This document shows, piece by piece, positions 57,303 through 64,000 of a stretch of DNA of 64,000 nucleotides. A model generated the notes under the pieces. That model was given only the letters and a program-made list of their open reading frames with translations. It searched no databases and was not told the origin of the DNA. A program made the position numbers and the translations under genes. Positions within the stretch are counted from its first letter, which is position 1. The number at the start of each line of letters is the position of its first letter. The DNA comes from Nocardioides furvisabuli (GTDB taxonomy: Bacteria; Actinomycetota; Actinomycetes; Propionibacteriales; Nocardioidaceae). The DNA lies in contig NZ_JAIGQB010000004.1 of NCBI RefSeq assembly GCF_021083185.1, positions 248,001-312,000 of the forward strand, in the 5' to 3' direction.

Positions 57303-57316
57303 TGGAAGCGCTCTCA
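57303..57316. promoter_or_regulatory. LacI-family operator-like palindrome
   Basis: TGGAAGCGCTCTCA, close to the actinobacterial CelR/CebR consensus TGGGAGCGCTCCCA (12 of 14 positions; AGCGCT core exact). It lies 17 bases before the ATG of the secreted beta-helix gene, upstream of its GGAAGG site. Confidence 0.6.
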
Positions 57317-57333
57317 CACCCGGAAGGTCTCCC

Positions 57334-59250
57334 ATGTCCCGTCCGCTTCCGCACCCCCGCCGACCTCGTCGTACGCCGCTGCGTGCGGCCCTCACGGCGC
57401 TCGCCCTCATAGTGGTCGGCCTGACAGCCCCCACCATCGCCCCGAGCACGGCGGCGCCCGCGGCCCCACCGGCCGCCACGCCGGACCTCGGCGAACGCGT
57501 CATCGTCTTCGACCCGAGCATGCCGACGGCCGAGATCCGCCAGCAGGCCGACGCGATCTGGCAGCAGCAGGTCGACGCCGAGATGTCGGAGGAGCGATGG
57601 AGCCTGCTCTTCCTCCCCGGCACCTACGGCACGCCCGCCGAGCCGCTGCAGATCAAGGTCGGCTACTACACCGAGGTCGCCGGTCTCGGCGCGGACCCCT
57701 CCGACGTCGTGATCAACGGCAAGGTCGAGGTCTACAACCGCTGCCTGACCGACGGCCCGCGGCAGCCCTACTGCGTCGCGCTCAACAACTTCTGGCGCTC
57801 GCTGTCCAACCTCACCATCGACGTCAACGGCACCGGACAGGACGGCTGCCGCGCGTCCGCGAACTTCTGGGCGACCTCGCAGGCCGCCTCGCTGCGCCGC
57901 GTCGACGTCCGCGGCGGCAACCTGTCGCTGATGGACTACTGCACCGAGGGCCCGCAGTTCGCCAGCGGCGGCTACCTCGCCGACTCGCGGGCCGGCACGG
58001 TCATCAACGGCTCGCAGCAGCAGTGGCTCACCCGCAACAGCGAGGTCGCCAACTGGTCCAACGGCGTGTGGAACCAGGTCTTCGCCGGCACCATCGGCGC
58101 CCCGTCGGAGGCCAACTTCCCGACCGAGCCCTACACCACGCTGGACCGGACCCCCCTGAGCCGCGAGAAGCCCTACCTCCACCTCGGTGCCGACGGCGAC
58201 TGGCAGGTCCGCGTGCCGGACGTGCGCACCAGCTCGCGCGGGACCAGCTGGGCGGGCGGCACCACCGCCGGTGAGGACCTCCCGCTCTCGTCCTTCCACG
58301 TCGCCAGCCCCGACCAGTCGGCCAAGGAGATCGCCAAGGCGCTGGCCCGCGGCAAGAACCTGCTGCTCACCCCCGGCGTGTACGACGTCGACCGCAGCCT
58401 CGTGATCCGCCGCGACGACACGGTCGTCCTGGGCCTCGGCCACGCCACCCTCACGGCCGTCGGCGGCGCCACCCCCGTCGTCGTACGCCCCGAGACGACC
58501 GGTGTGGTCGTCGCGGGCGTCACCATCGACGCCGGCACCCGTCTCTCGCCGAACCTGATGCACGTCCAGGGCCGTCCCGGCCGGTCCGGCGACCGTCGTC
58601 CCGCAGCGGCGGCACCGACCACGACGCTCAACGACGTCTACTTCCGCGTGGGCGGCCCCCACATCGGCAAGGCCGACGTCTCGTTGCGCATCGACGCCGA
58701 CGACGTGCTCATCGACCACGCGTGGGTCTGGCGCGCCGACCACGGCATCGAGGACTTCACCGCCGGCGCCGTGGGCGACACCGACCGCTGGAACACCAAC
58801 ATCGGTCGCGTCGGCGTGGTCGTCGACGGTGACCGCGTGCGGGCCACCGGTCTGTTCGTCGAGCACTACCAGGAGTTCAACACGATCTGGAACGGCGAGC
58901 AGGGCGAGGTCGTGCTCTACCAGAACGAGCTCCCCTACGACCCGCCCTCGCAGGCCGACTGGACCCGCCCCGACGGCACGCTCGGCTGGGCCGGCTACAA
59001 GGTCGCCGACGACGTGCGCCGCCACCAGCTCTACGGCGGCGGGGTCTACGTCTTCAACCGCAACGACCCCTCCATCACCACCGAGAGCGGCTTCGAGGTG
59101 CCCGAGCGCTCCGGCGTACGCCTCCACCACGTACTGACGGTCAACCTCGAGGCGGGCAGCATCGAGCACGTCGTCAACGACACCGGGGCGCGCGTGGACA
59201 GCGACGCCCCCGGCATCCCGAGCTACGTGGTGGACTACCCGGCTCCCTGA
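57334..59250 (+). CDS. Secreted right-handed beta-helix protein (pectate-lyase/GH55-like)
   Basis: A 638-residue exported protein. A long signal peptide ends near residue 40 (LIVVGLTAPTIAPSTAAPA). Two repeats of a beta-helix module are visible, the first starting VIVFDPSMPTAEI and LLFLPGTYGTPAEPLQIKVGYYTEVAGLG, and NNFWRSLSNLTIDVNGTGQDGC, the second with LLLTPGVYDVDRSLVIRRDDTVVLGLGHATLTAVGG and DVLIDHAWVWRADHGIEDFTAGAVGD. These match Streptomyces proteins often labelled adenylyl cyclase or coagulation factor 5/8-like; I think polysaccharide lyase or glucanase fold is more likely. GGAAGG RBS. A LacI-type operator is just upstream. Confidence 0.75.
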   Translation: MSRPLPHPRRPRRTPLRAALTALALIVVGLTAPTIAPSTAAPAAPPAATPDLGERVIVFDPSMPTAEIRQQADAIWQQQVDAEMSEERWSLLFLPGTYGTPAEPLQIKVGYYTEVAGLGADPSDVVINGKVEVYNRCLTDGPRQPYCVALNNFWRSLSNLTIDVNGTGQDGCRASANFWATSQAASLRRVDVRGGNLSLMDYCTEGPQFASGGYLADSRAGTVINGSQQQWLTRNSEVANWSNGVWNQVFAGTIGAPSEANFPTEPYTTLDRTPLSREKPYLHLGADGDWQVRVPDVRTSSRGTSWAGGTTAGEDLPLSSFHVASPDQSAKEIAKALARGKNLLLTPGVYDVDRSLVIRRDDTVVLGLGHATLTAVGGATPVVVRPETTGVVVAGVTIDAGTRLSPNLMHVQGRPGRSGDRRPAAAAPTTTLNDVYFRVGGPHIGKADVSLRIDADDVLIDHAWVWRADHGIEDFTAGAVGDTDRWNTNIGRVGVVVDGDRVRATGLFVEHYQEFNTIWNGEQGEVVLYQNELPYDPPSQADWTRPDGTLGWAGYKVADDVRRHQLYGGGVYVFNRNDPSITTESGFEVPERSGVRLHHVLTVNLEAGSIEHVVNDTGARVDSDAPGIPSYVVDYPAP

Positions 59251-59257
59251 GCAGGGA

Positions 59258-59938
59258 TCACTCCACGAGCCAGCGCCCCAGCAGCGTCCCGTCCTGCTCC
59301 AGCAGCAGGGCGGGACGCAGCGCGACCTCCACCTCGGCGCCGGTGGCGATGCGTACGGCGTCGCCGCCGGCGAGGGCCGGCACGATCGTCCAGCACAGCT
59401 CGTCGACGACGTCGGCGGCGAGCAGGTCGGCGAACAGCGACGGCCCGCCCTCGCACAGCTGCTCGGTCCAGCCACGCTCGGCGAGCGTCGCCTTCAGCAG
59501 CGGCAGGTCGATCTCGTCGTCGCCCAGGACGAGCACGTGCTCCTGTCCCAGCTCCTCGCGGACCTCTTCCAGACCGTCGGCCGAGGCCACCGTCGCCATC
59601 AGGATCCGCCCGCGCGGGGCGTCGACCAGCGTCGGCGGCAGGTCGGCCGAGCGGCTCACGACCACCAGCGGGATCGGCGGGACGTCGTACCCCTCGTCGC
59701 GCAGCGTCCCGGCGCCGACGACCAGGCAGTCGGCCCGCCTGCGCAGCGCGTCGAAGACCCGTTTGTCGGCGTCGTTGTTGATGCTCTTGCTGACCCCGTC
59801 CGAGCCCTGCGCTGCACCGTCGACGGTGCTCACGAAGTTGACCCGGAGCCACGGCTCCCGTGACGGCGTGTACGCCGCCGCCAGCTCGTCGTCGGACAGG
59901 TCGGACAGCCGCTGCAGCTCGAGGGATTCGCTCACCAC
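59258..59938 (-). CDS. RibD C-terminal-domain reductase (dihydrofolate reductase-like)
   Basis: A 226-residue NADPH-dependent reductase fold: PWLRVNFVSTVDGAAQGSDGVSKSINNDADKRVFDALRR is the substrate-binding start, then LVVGAGTLRDEGYDVPP, and TEQLCEGGPSLFADLLAADVVDELCWTIVPALAGGDA with the conserved EGGP and glycine tail. It lacks the RibD deaminase domain. It may reduce a pyrimidine in riboflavin or a folate-related substrate. GGGAGG lies upstream. It is divergent, 27 bases from the DHPS-like gene. Confidence 0.85.
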   Translation of the reverse strand: MVSESLELQRLSDLSDDELAAAYTPSREPWLRVNFVSTVDGAAQGSDGVSKSINNDADKRVFDALRRRADCLVVGAGTLRDEGYDVPPIPLVVVSRSADLPPTLVDAPRGRILMATVASADGLEEVREELGQEHVLVLGDDEIDLPLLKATLAERGWTEQLCEGGPSLFADLLAADVVDELCWTIVPALAGGDAVRIATGAEVEVALRPALLLEQDGTLLGRWLVE

Positions 59939-59952
59939 TTCATCCTCCCCCC

Positions 59953-59958
59953 TACCCT
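59953..59958 (+). promoter_or_regulatory. Leaderless -10 box of the DHPS-like gene
   Basis: TACCCT, 7 bases before GTG 59966. The minus-strand reductase gene uses the Shine-Dalgarno in the same 27-base gap instead. Confidence 0.5.
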
Positions 59959-59965
59959 TTCAGGC

Positions 59966-60868
59966 GTGATCACCCTTGCGGACCTGGCGGCGCTGCAGAA
60001 CGACCACGGCGCGGCCTGGGACCACCCGGTGGCGCCGGTCGTCCTCGACGGTCCGCGCGGTCCGGTCGCCATCGGCGACGGCCCGCTGACCCTCATGGGC
60101 TGCGTCAACCTCTCGCGCGACTCGACCTACCGCGAGAGCGTGGCCACCAGCCCTGCCGATGCGGTCCGGATGGGCCGGATCCAGGTCGCGCAGGGCGCGG
60201 GCGTCATCGACCTCGGCGCCGAGTCCAGCAATGCCGACGCCGCACGGGTCTCCGCGGACGACCAGGTCGCCAGCCTGGTGCCGGCGGTGAAGGGACTGGC
60301 CGACGAGGCGATCGTGTCGGTCGAGACCTACGAGCCCGAGGTGGTGCGCGCCTGCCTCGACGCCGGAGCCCGCGTCCTCAACATGACCGGCCGCCAGCAC
60401 GAGGACGAGATGCTGGCGCTCGCAGCGGAGTACGACGCCGCTGTCGTCATGTGCTTCGGCGAGACCGCCAACGTCCGCGAGATCGCCGACGTCCCGCCCG
60501 ACGCCGACCCGATGCCGGTGCTGCTCGACCACTTCGCGCCCCGCATCGCGCAGGCCCGCTCCCTCGGCGTCGACAAGGTCGTCATCGACCCCGGCATGGG
60601 CTTCTACTACGGGAACCTCGTCGACCCGCCCACCCGCGCTCGTCACCAGGCGCGGGTGCTCGCCCAGGTCTTCCGACTGCGCCCCCTCGGCGTGCCCGTC
60701 TGCAACGCGGTGCCGCACTCCTACGACATCTTCGGCGACGAGTTCCGCAAGGCCGAGGGCTTCTACGGCGTCTTCGCCGCGCTCGGCGGGACGCACCTGC
60801 TGCGCACGCACGAGGTGCCGCACCTGCGCACCGTGCTCCGGGGCGTCACCGAGCTCGCCGTGCGCTGA
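59966..60868 (+). CDS. Dihydropteroate synthase-like pterin-binding protein
   Basis: A 300-residue TIM-barrel of the pterin-binding family. The DHPS signature is altered: TLMGCVNLSRDSTYRESV replaces the usual LNVTPDSFSDGG, and GAGVIDLGAESSNADA replaces the standard IDIGGEST-type block. The C-terminal motif LLRTHEVPHLRTVL corresponds to the RVHDV tail of DHPS. The overall barrel (VSVETYEPEVVRACL, VLNMTGRQ, VIDPGMGFYY) is intact. It is likely a paralogue with a changed pterin substrate, and is paired with a RibD-like reductase. Confidence 0.8.
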   Translation: MITLADLAALQNDHGAAWDHPVAPVVLDGPRGPVAIGDGPLTLMGCVNLSRDSTYRESVATSPADAVRMGRIQVAQGAGVIDLGAESSNADAARVSADDQVASLVPAVKGLADEAIVSVETYEPEVVRACLDAGARVLNMTGRQHEDEMLALAAEYDAAVVMCFGETANVREIADVPPDADPMPVLLDHFAPRIAQARSLGVDKVVIDPGMGFYYGNLVDPPTRARHQARVLAQVFRLRPLGVPVCNAVPHSYDIFGDEFRKAEGFYGVFAALGGTHLLRTHEVPHLRTVLRGVTELAVR

Positions 60869-60880
60869 GCCGACACCACG

Positions 60881-60949
60881 AAGGCAGTTGGCCGGCTCCG
60901 GGGCCGTGCCACGATCAAGCAGCCAGCCCGTGGCGCCCAACTGCCTGCA
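60881..60949. repeat. 69-base palindromic repeat, first copy
   Basis: Begins AAGGCAGTT and ends CAACTGCCTGCA, so 8-base inverted ends (AGGCAGTT/AACTGCCT). Contains GCCACG and GGCGCC internally. A second copy of exactly the same length and ends lies at 61855-61923. It overlaps the stop codon of the DUF559-like gene. Confidence 0.75.
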
Positions 60950-61787
60950 CAGTGCGCCACCGGACGACCTCTGCGATCGCCGCAGCCACGTCGTCAGGCT
61001 GGAACATCACGTCAGTCCAGGTGAACCTCAGCACCACCAGCCCGAGCCGCGCTGCCTTCGTGTAGCGGTCGACGTCACGCTGGAGACCCGCCTTGGTCCA
61101 GTGGTGCTCCAGCGACTCGGCCTCGATGACCATCCCCAGAGCGCGGTCGAGCAGGTCCACGAAGCCGACACCCGGGACCTCGCCCTGGGGGACGACATCG
61201 AGACCCTGCACCGAGCGGGCGATCACGTAGAGGCAGGTCTCGAACGGGTTGGCGCGCAGGTGGGACGCCTCGGCGGCAACACGCACAGCCTTGGCCCGCC
61301 CGGTGCGGGGGCTGCGCGCGGCGGCGAGGAGGAGGTCGTCGCGGTCGACGATGCCTTCGCGCAGTGCCGAGTCCGCGACACACAGCGCGACGTCGTGGTC
61401 GTAGGCCCGCGCGCAGTCGATCACGGTGCGCGTCCGCGAGGTGACGTTGCGCCGCCGCTCGCGCTCGGAGAGATCGGCCCAGTGGAGCTCGTAGGGTCCG
61501 GCCGGCTTGCGGGCACTGCGTGGCAGCGTGATGCACGGCCTCACGGGGTCGTGCTTGAGCTTCCAGCCGAACTCCTGCGCGGCACTCAGGTGCGACGCGG
61601 TGCCACCCGTCGCGGCGACCGCGCGGTGGATGAGGCTCGCATCTGCGAGGCAGTACCGGTCGTGACGCGGCTTGAGGATCCGCCCGTCCGCGAGCGCGCC
61701 CGTCACCTTGGCCCGCGTCGTCAGGGCGATGAGCTCGTGGAACGGCGCGACGCCGCCCAGCTCTCGTAGCGCCTCGACCGGATCCAC
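60915..61787 (-). CDS. AbiEi/DUF559-type protein
   Basis: A 290-residue protein with a winged-helix-like N-terminus (VDPVEALRELGGVAPFHELIALTTRAKVTGALADGRILKPRHDRYCLAD), a central HLSAAQEFGWKLKHDP region, and a C-terminal DUF559/Vsr-like part VGFVDLLDRALGMVIEAESLEHHWTKAGLQRDVDRYTKAARLGLVVLRFTW (E-x-D-like active site is less complete than in the 55576 protein). The start GTG 61787 has CAGGGT 6 bases upstream; longer frames upstream are not conserved. It is bracketed by two copies of a 69-base palindromic repeat. Confidence 0.65.
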   Translation of the reverse strand: MDPVEALRELGGVAPFHELIALTTRAKVTGALADGRILKPRHDRYCLADASLIHRAVAATGGTASHLSAAQEFGWKLKHDPVRPCITLPRSARKPAGPYELHWADLSERERRRNVTSRTRTVIDCARAYDHDVALCVADSALREGIVDRDDLLLAAARSPRTGRAKAVRVAAEASHLRANPFETCLYVIARSVQGLDVVPQGEVPGVGFVDLLDRALGMVIEAESLEHHWTKAGLQRDVDRYTKAARLGLVVLRFTWTDVMFQPDDVAAAIAEVVRWRTVQAVGRHGLAA

Positions 61788-61854
61788 GGTGAGACCCTGA
61801 CATCTTCCCGCCCGCCGCCGTCGCCTTCCTCCACAGGCCGAGGCCTGCACCAGG

Positions 61855-61923
61855 AAGGCAGTTCAGCCGTGGGTCGGGACCCGCCACGTCTGACGTGCGG
61901 GCAGGCGCCACCAACTGCCTGCA
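61855..61923. repeat. 69-base palindromic repeat, second copy
   Basis: Same ends (AAGGCAGTT and CAACTGCCTGCA), same 69-base length as 60881-60949; inner sequence differs but keeps GCCACG and GGCGCC. It lies upstream of the DUF559-type gene, between it and galE. Confidence 0.75.
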
Positions 61924-61978
61924 TGGTGCCGGCCAAGGCCCGAACCCCGGCAGCGCCCGCAGAAGGGCGGCGCTCCCC

Positions 61979-62992
61979 TCACCCGGCGAACCCGCGCGGG
62001 TTCTGCTCCTGCCAGCGCCACGCGTCGGCGGCCATCTCGTCGATCGTCTTCTTCGTGCGCCAGCCGAGCTCGGCGTTGGCCTTGGACGGGTCGGCGTACG
62101 ACGTCGCCACGTCACCGGGGCGGCGGGCCACGACCTCGTAGGGCAGCTCGCGGCCGACGGCCCGCTCGAAGGCGTGCAACAGCTCGAGCACGCTGGTGCC
62201 GTGGCCGGAGCCGAGGTTCCACGTGTTGACGCTCTCGGTGGTGGTGGTGAGCGCCTCGAGCGCGGCCACGTGGCCGGCCGCAAGGTCCTCGACGTGGATG
62301 TAGTCGCGCACACCGGTGCCGTCGACGGTGTCGTAGTCGTCACCGAAGACGGACAGCTTCTCGCGCTTGCCCACCGCGACCTGCGCGATGAAGGGCATCA
62401 GGTTGTTGGGCCTGCCCGAGGGGTCCTCACCGATCGTGCCGGACTCGTGCGCGCCGACGGGGTTGAAGTAGCGCAGCAGCGCCACGCGCATGTCCGGGTC
62501 GGCGGCGGCGACGTCGCGCAGGATCTGCTCCTGCATCACCTTGGTCCAGCCGTAGGGGTTGGTCGCGAAGGTCGGCTGGTCCTCGGTCGCGCCGGCCTGG
62601 TCGGTGCCGTAGACGGTGGCGCTGGAGGAGAAGACGAGCTTGTGCACGTGGTGCTTCTGCATCGCCCGCACGAGCGAGAAGGTCGAGCCGAGGTTGTTCT
62701 CGTAGTAGTCGAGCGGCTTCTCCACGCTCTCGCCGACGGCCTTGTAGCCGGCGAAGTGGATGACGGCGTCGAAGTCCTCGGCGGCGAAGAGGTGCTCGGT
62801 CTTGTCGTGGTCGCACAGGTCGAAGGAGTGAGTCGGCAGGCTGGTGCCGGTGAGCGACTCCATCCGGGCCAGCACCACCGGGTGGGAGTTGCTGAAGTTG
62901 TCGACGATGACGACGTCGTGGCCGGCGGCGACGAGCTGGACGACGGTGTGCGAGCCGATGTAGCCGGCCCCGCCGCTCACGAGGATCTTCAT
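61979..62992 (-). CDS. galE: UDP-glucose 4-epimerase
   Basis: A 337-residue SDR enzyme that interconverts UDP-glucose and UDP-galactose with bound NAD. GGAGYIGSH (7-15) is the Rossmann motif; FSSSATVYG and Tyr147-x-x-x-Lys151 (NPYGWTK) are catalytic; RYFNPVGAHESGTIGEDPSG and VFGDDYDTVDGTGVRDYIHVEDLA are typical GalE substrate blocks. Length is normal. ATG 62992 lies 6 bases after TAGGGT (62999-63004). It probably feeds UDP-galactose to the polysaccharide locus. Confidence 0.96.
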   Translation of the reverse strand: MKILVSGGAGYIGSHTVVQLVAAGHDVVIVDNFSNSHPVVLARMESLTGTSLPTHSFDLCDHDKTEHLFAAEDFDAVIHFAGYKAVGESVEKPLDYYENNLGSTFSLVRAMQKHHVHKLVFSSSATVYGTDQAGATEDQPTFATNPYGWTKVMQEQILRDVAAADPDMRVALLRYFNPVGAHESGTIGEDPSGRPNNLMPFIAQVAVGKREKLSVFGDDYDTVDGTGVRDYIHVEDLAAGHVAALEALTTTTESVNTWNLGSGHGTSVLELLHAFERAVGRELPYEVVARRPGDVATSYADPSKANAELGWRTKKTIDEMAADAWRWQEQNPRGFAG

Positions 62993-62998
62993 GAGATC

Positions 62999-63004
62999 AC
63001 CCTA
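62999..63004 (-). promoter_or_regulatory. Leaderless -10 box of galE
   Basis: TAGGGT on the minus strand, 6 bases before ATG 62992. Confidence 0.55.
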
Positions 63005-63033
63005 ACGACAGCAGGCTTTGACAGAGTGTGAGC

Positions 63034-64000
63034 ATGCCCAGCGCTCTCATCACCGGAATCACCGGCCAGGACGGCCTCTACCTCGCCGAGCTCCTCCTCG
63101 AGAAGGGGTACGACGTCCACGGGTTGATCCGTGGCCAGAACAACCCCCGCCGCGAGCTGGTCGAGAAGGTCGTCCCAGACGTCCGGCTCCACAACGGTGA
63201 CCTGACCGACCTGTCCAGCCTGATGCGCGCGATGCGCGACTCCCAGCCCGACGAGGTCTACAACCTCGGCGCGATCTCGTTCGTCGCCTACTCCTGGGAG
63301 AACGCCTTCGTCACCAGCGACGTGACCGGGATGGGCGTGCTCAACATGCTCGAGGCCGTACGCCTCCACGCCGGCGACGACCCGTCGTCGATCCGCTTCT
63401 ACCAGGCCTCGAGCTCGGAGATGTTCGGCAAGGTGCAGCAGGTGCCCCAGTCGGAGAGCACCCTGCTGTGGCCCCGCTCGCCCTACGGCGTGAGCAAGGT
63501 CTACGGCCACTACATGACCATCAACTACCGCGAGTCCTACGGCATGCACGCCTCCTCGGGCATCCTGTTCAACCACGAGTCGCCGCGCCGCGGTCCCGAG
63601 TTCGTGACCCGCAAGATCAGCCAGGCCGTCGCCCGGATCCACCTCGGCCAGCAGGACTCGATGGCGCTCGGCAACCTCGACGCGCAACGCGACTGGGGCT
63701 ACGCCGGCGACTACGTCGAGGCGATGTGGCGCATGCTCCAGCAGGACGAGGCCGACGACTACGTCATCGCCACCGGCGAGACGCACTCCATCCGCGACTT
63801 CCTCGACCTCGCCTTCGCCCACGTCGGCATCGACGACTGGACCAAGCACGTCACGCAGGACCCGCGCTTCATGCGCCCCGCCGAGGTCGAGCTGCTCATC
63901 GGCGACGCCTCGAAGGCCAGGGACCAGCTGGGCTGGGCTCCCACCGTGTCCTTCCCCGAGCTCGTCGCGATGATGGTCGACAGCGACATCGCGGCGGTCA
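63034..64000 (+). CDS. gmd: GDP-mannose 4,6-dehydratase (3' end cut by window)
   Basis: 322 codons of a typical ~325-345-residue enzyme that converts GDP-mannose to GDP-4-keto-6-deoxymannose. [22 protein letters not shown] is the NADP motif, [16 protein letters not shown] and [18 protein letters not shown] lead to Tyr-x-x-x-Lys in YGVSK, and [26 protein letters not shown] is the family block. It is the first step to GDP-L-fucose, matching the two fucosyltransferase genes at 27-30 kb. The end runs off the window, probably only a few codons short. Confidence 0.95.
   Translation, partial: MPSALITGITGQDGLYLAELLLEKGYDVHGLIRGQNNPRRELVEKVVPDVRLHNGDLTDLSSLMRAMRDSQPDEVYNLGAISFVAYSWENAFVTSDVTGMGVLNMLEAVRLHAGDDPSSIRFYQASSSEMFGKVQQVPQSESTLLWPRSPYGVSKVYGHYMTINYRESYGMHASSGILFNHESPRRGPEFVTRKISQAVARIHLGQQDSMALGNLDAQRDWGYAGDYVEAMWRMLQQDEADDYVIATGETHSIRDFLDLAFAHVGIDDWTKHVTQDPRFMRPAEVELLIGDASKARDQLGWAPTVSFPELVAMMVDSDIAAV

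Noticed and set aside
60881..61923. Classic insertion sequence or composite transposon around the DUF559-type gene
   Set aside because: The bracketed protein has no transposase motif and the flanking repeats share ends but not inner sequence; a repeat-associated unit is suggested instead.

Overview
The window is high-GC DNA (clearly above 65 percent) with dense, often overlapping genes, many GTG starts, and actinobacterial families (mycobacterial-type SerC, TypA, ANTAR regulator, DUF1707, Tat-exported protein, MauE-thioredoxin fusion). Gene content and order fit a soil or marine actinobacterium of the Nocardioidaceae, most likely Nocardioides; this is inference from family content, with no rRNA or marker search behind it. 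I found no tRNA, rRNA, CRISPR array, integrase or transposase.

Layout. 1-17.3 kb is housekeeping: an ABC exporter with a TetR regulator and a clear palindromic operator, GAF-ANTAR regulator, pdxH, citrate synthase, secreted M15-like protein, DCC thiol protein, GNAT, serC, topoisomerase IB, a cytosolic-type M4 protease fused to its emfourin inhibitor, typA, a probable MbcA/ParS-type domain protein, a large secreted reprolysin-like protease, an MFS exporter and a Tat-exported protein. 17.6-51.3 kb is a large surface-polysaccharide locus: more than a dozen glycosyltransferases, two GT11 fucosyltransferase homologues, FkbM and class I methyltransferases, a PIG-L deacetylase, WbqC, an ABC flippase, a LbH acyltransferase, a NeuA-type cytidylyltransferase, a NeuB fused to CBS and TIM-barrel domains, an O-antigen ligase-like membrane protein, a WbaP-type initiating sugar transferase and a Wzz/BY-kinase. 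The middle part (about 22.6-36.3 kb) is more AT-rich with relaxed codon use and strand flips, suggesting acquired modules; 38.8-49.6 kb is one nine-gene operon with overlapping or nearly touching genes. galE and gmd at 62-64 kb probably supply UDP-galactose and the GDP-fucose precursor to the same pathway.

51.3-54 kb holds a compact cassette (nucleotidyltransferase, PqqD-like protein, VanZ-like protein, HPr-kinase-like ATPase with its own PqqD-like tail) that resembles lasso-peptide tailoring functions without a visible core peptide or cyclase. 54-62 kb has an acyl-CoA dehydrogenase, two AbiEi/DUF559-type proteins each bracketed by a pair of palindromic repeats, a PfpI/DJ-1 protein, a secreted beta-helix protein behind a LacI-type operator, and a divergent RibD-like reductase/DHPS-like pair.

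Regulation. About twenty starts sit exactly 6 or 7 bases after a TAnnnT (or CAnnnT) box, the actinobacterial leaderless promoter arrangement. Two such promoters at 52.88 kb overlap back to back. Palindromic intergenic repeats of at least three families occupy the gaps at 6.6, 54.0, 55.4, 56.6, 60.9 and 61.9 kb. No gap longer than 300 bases lacks a gene.
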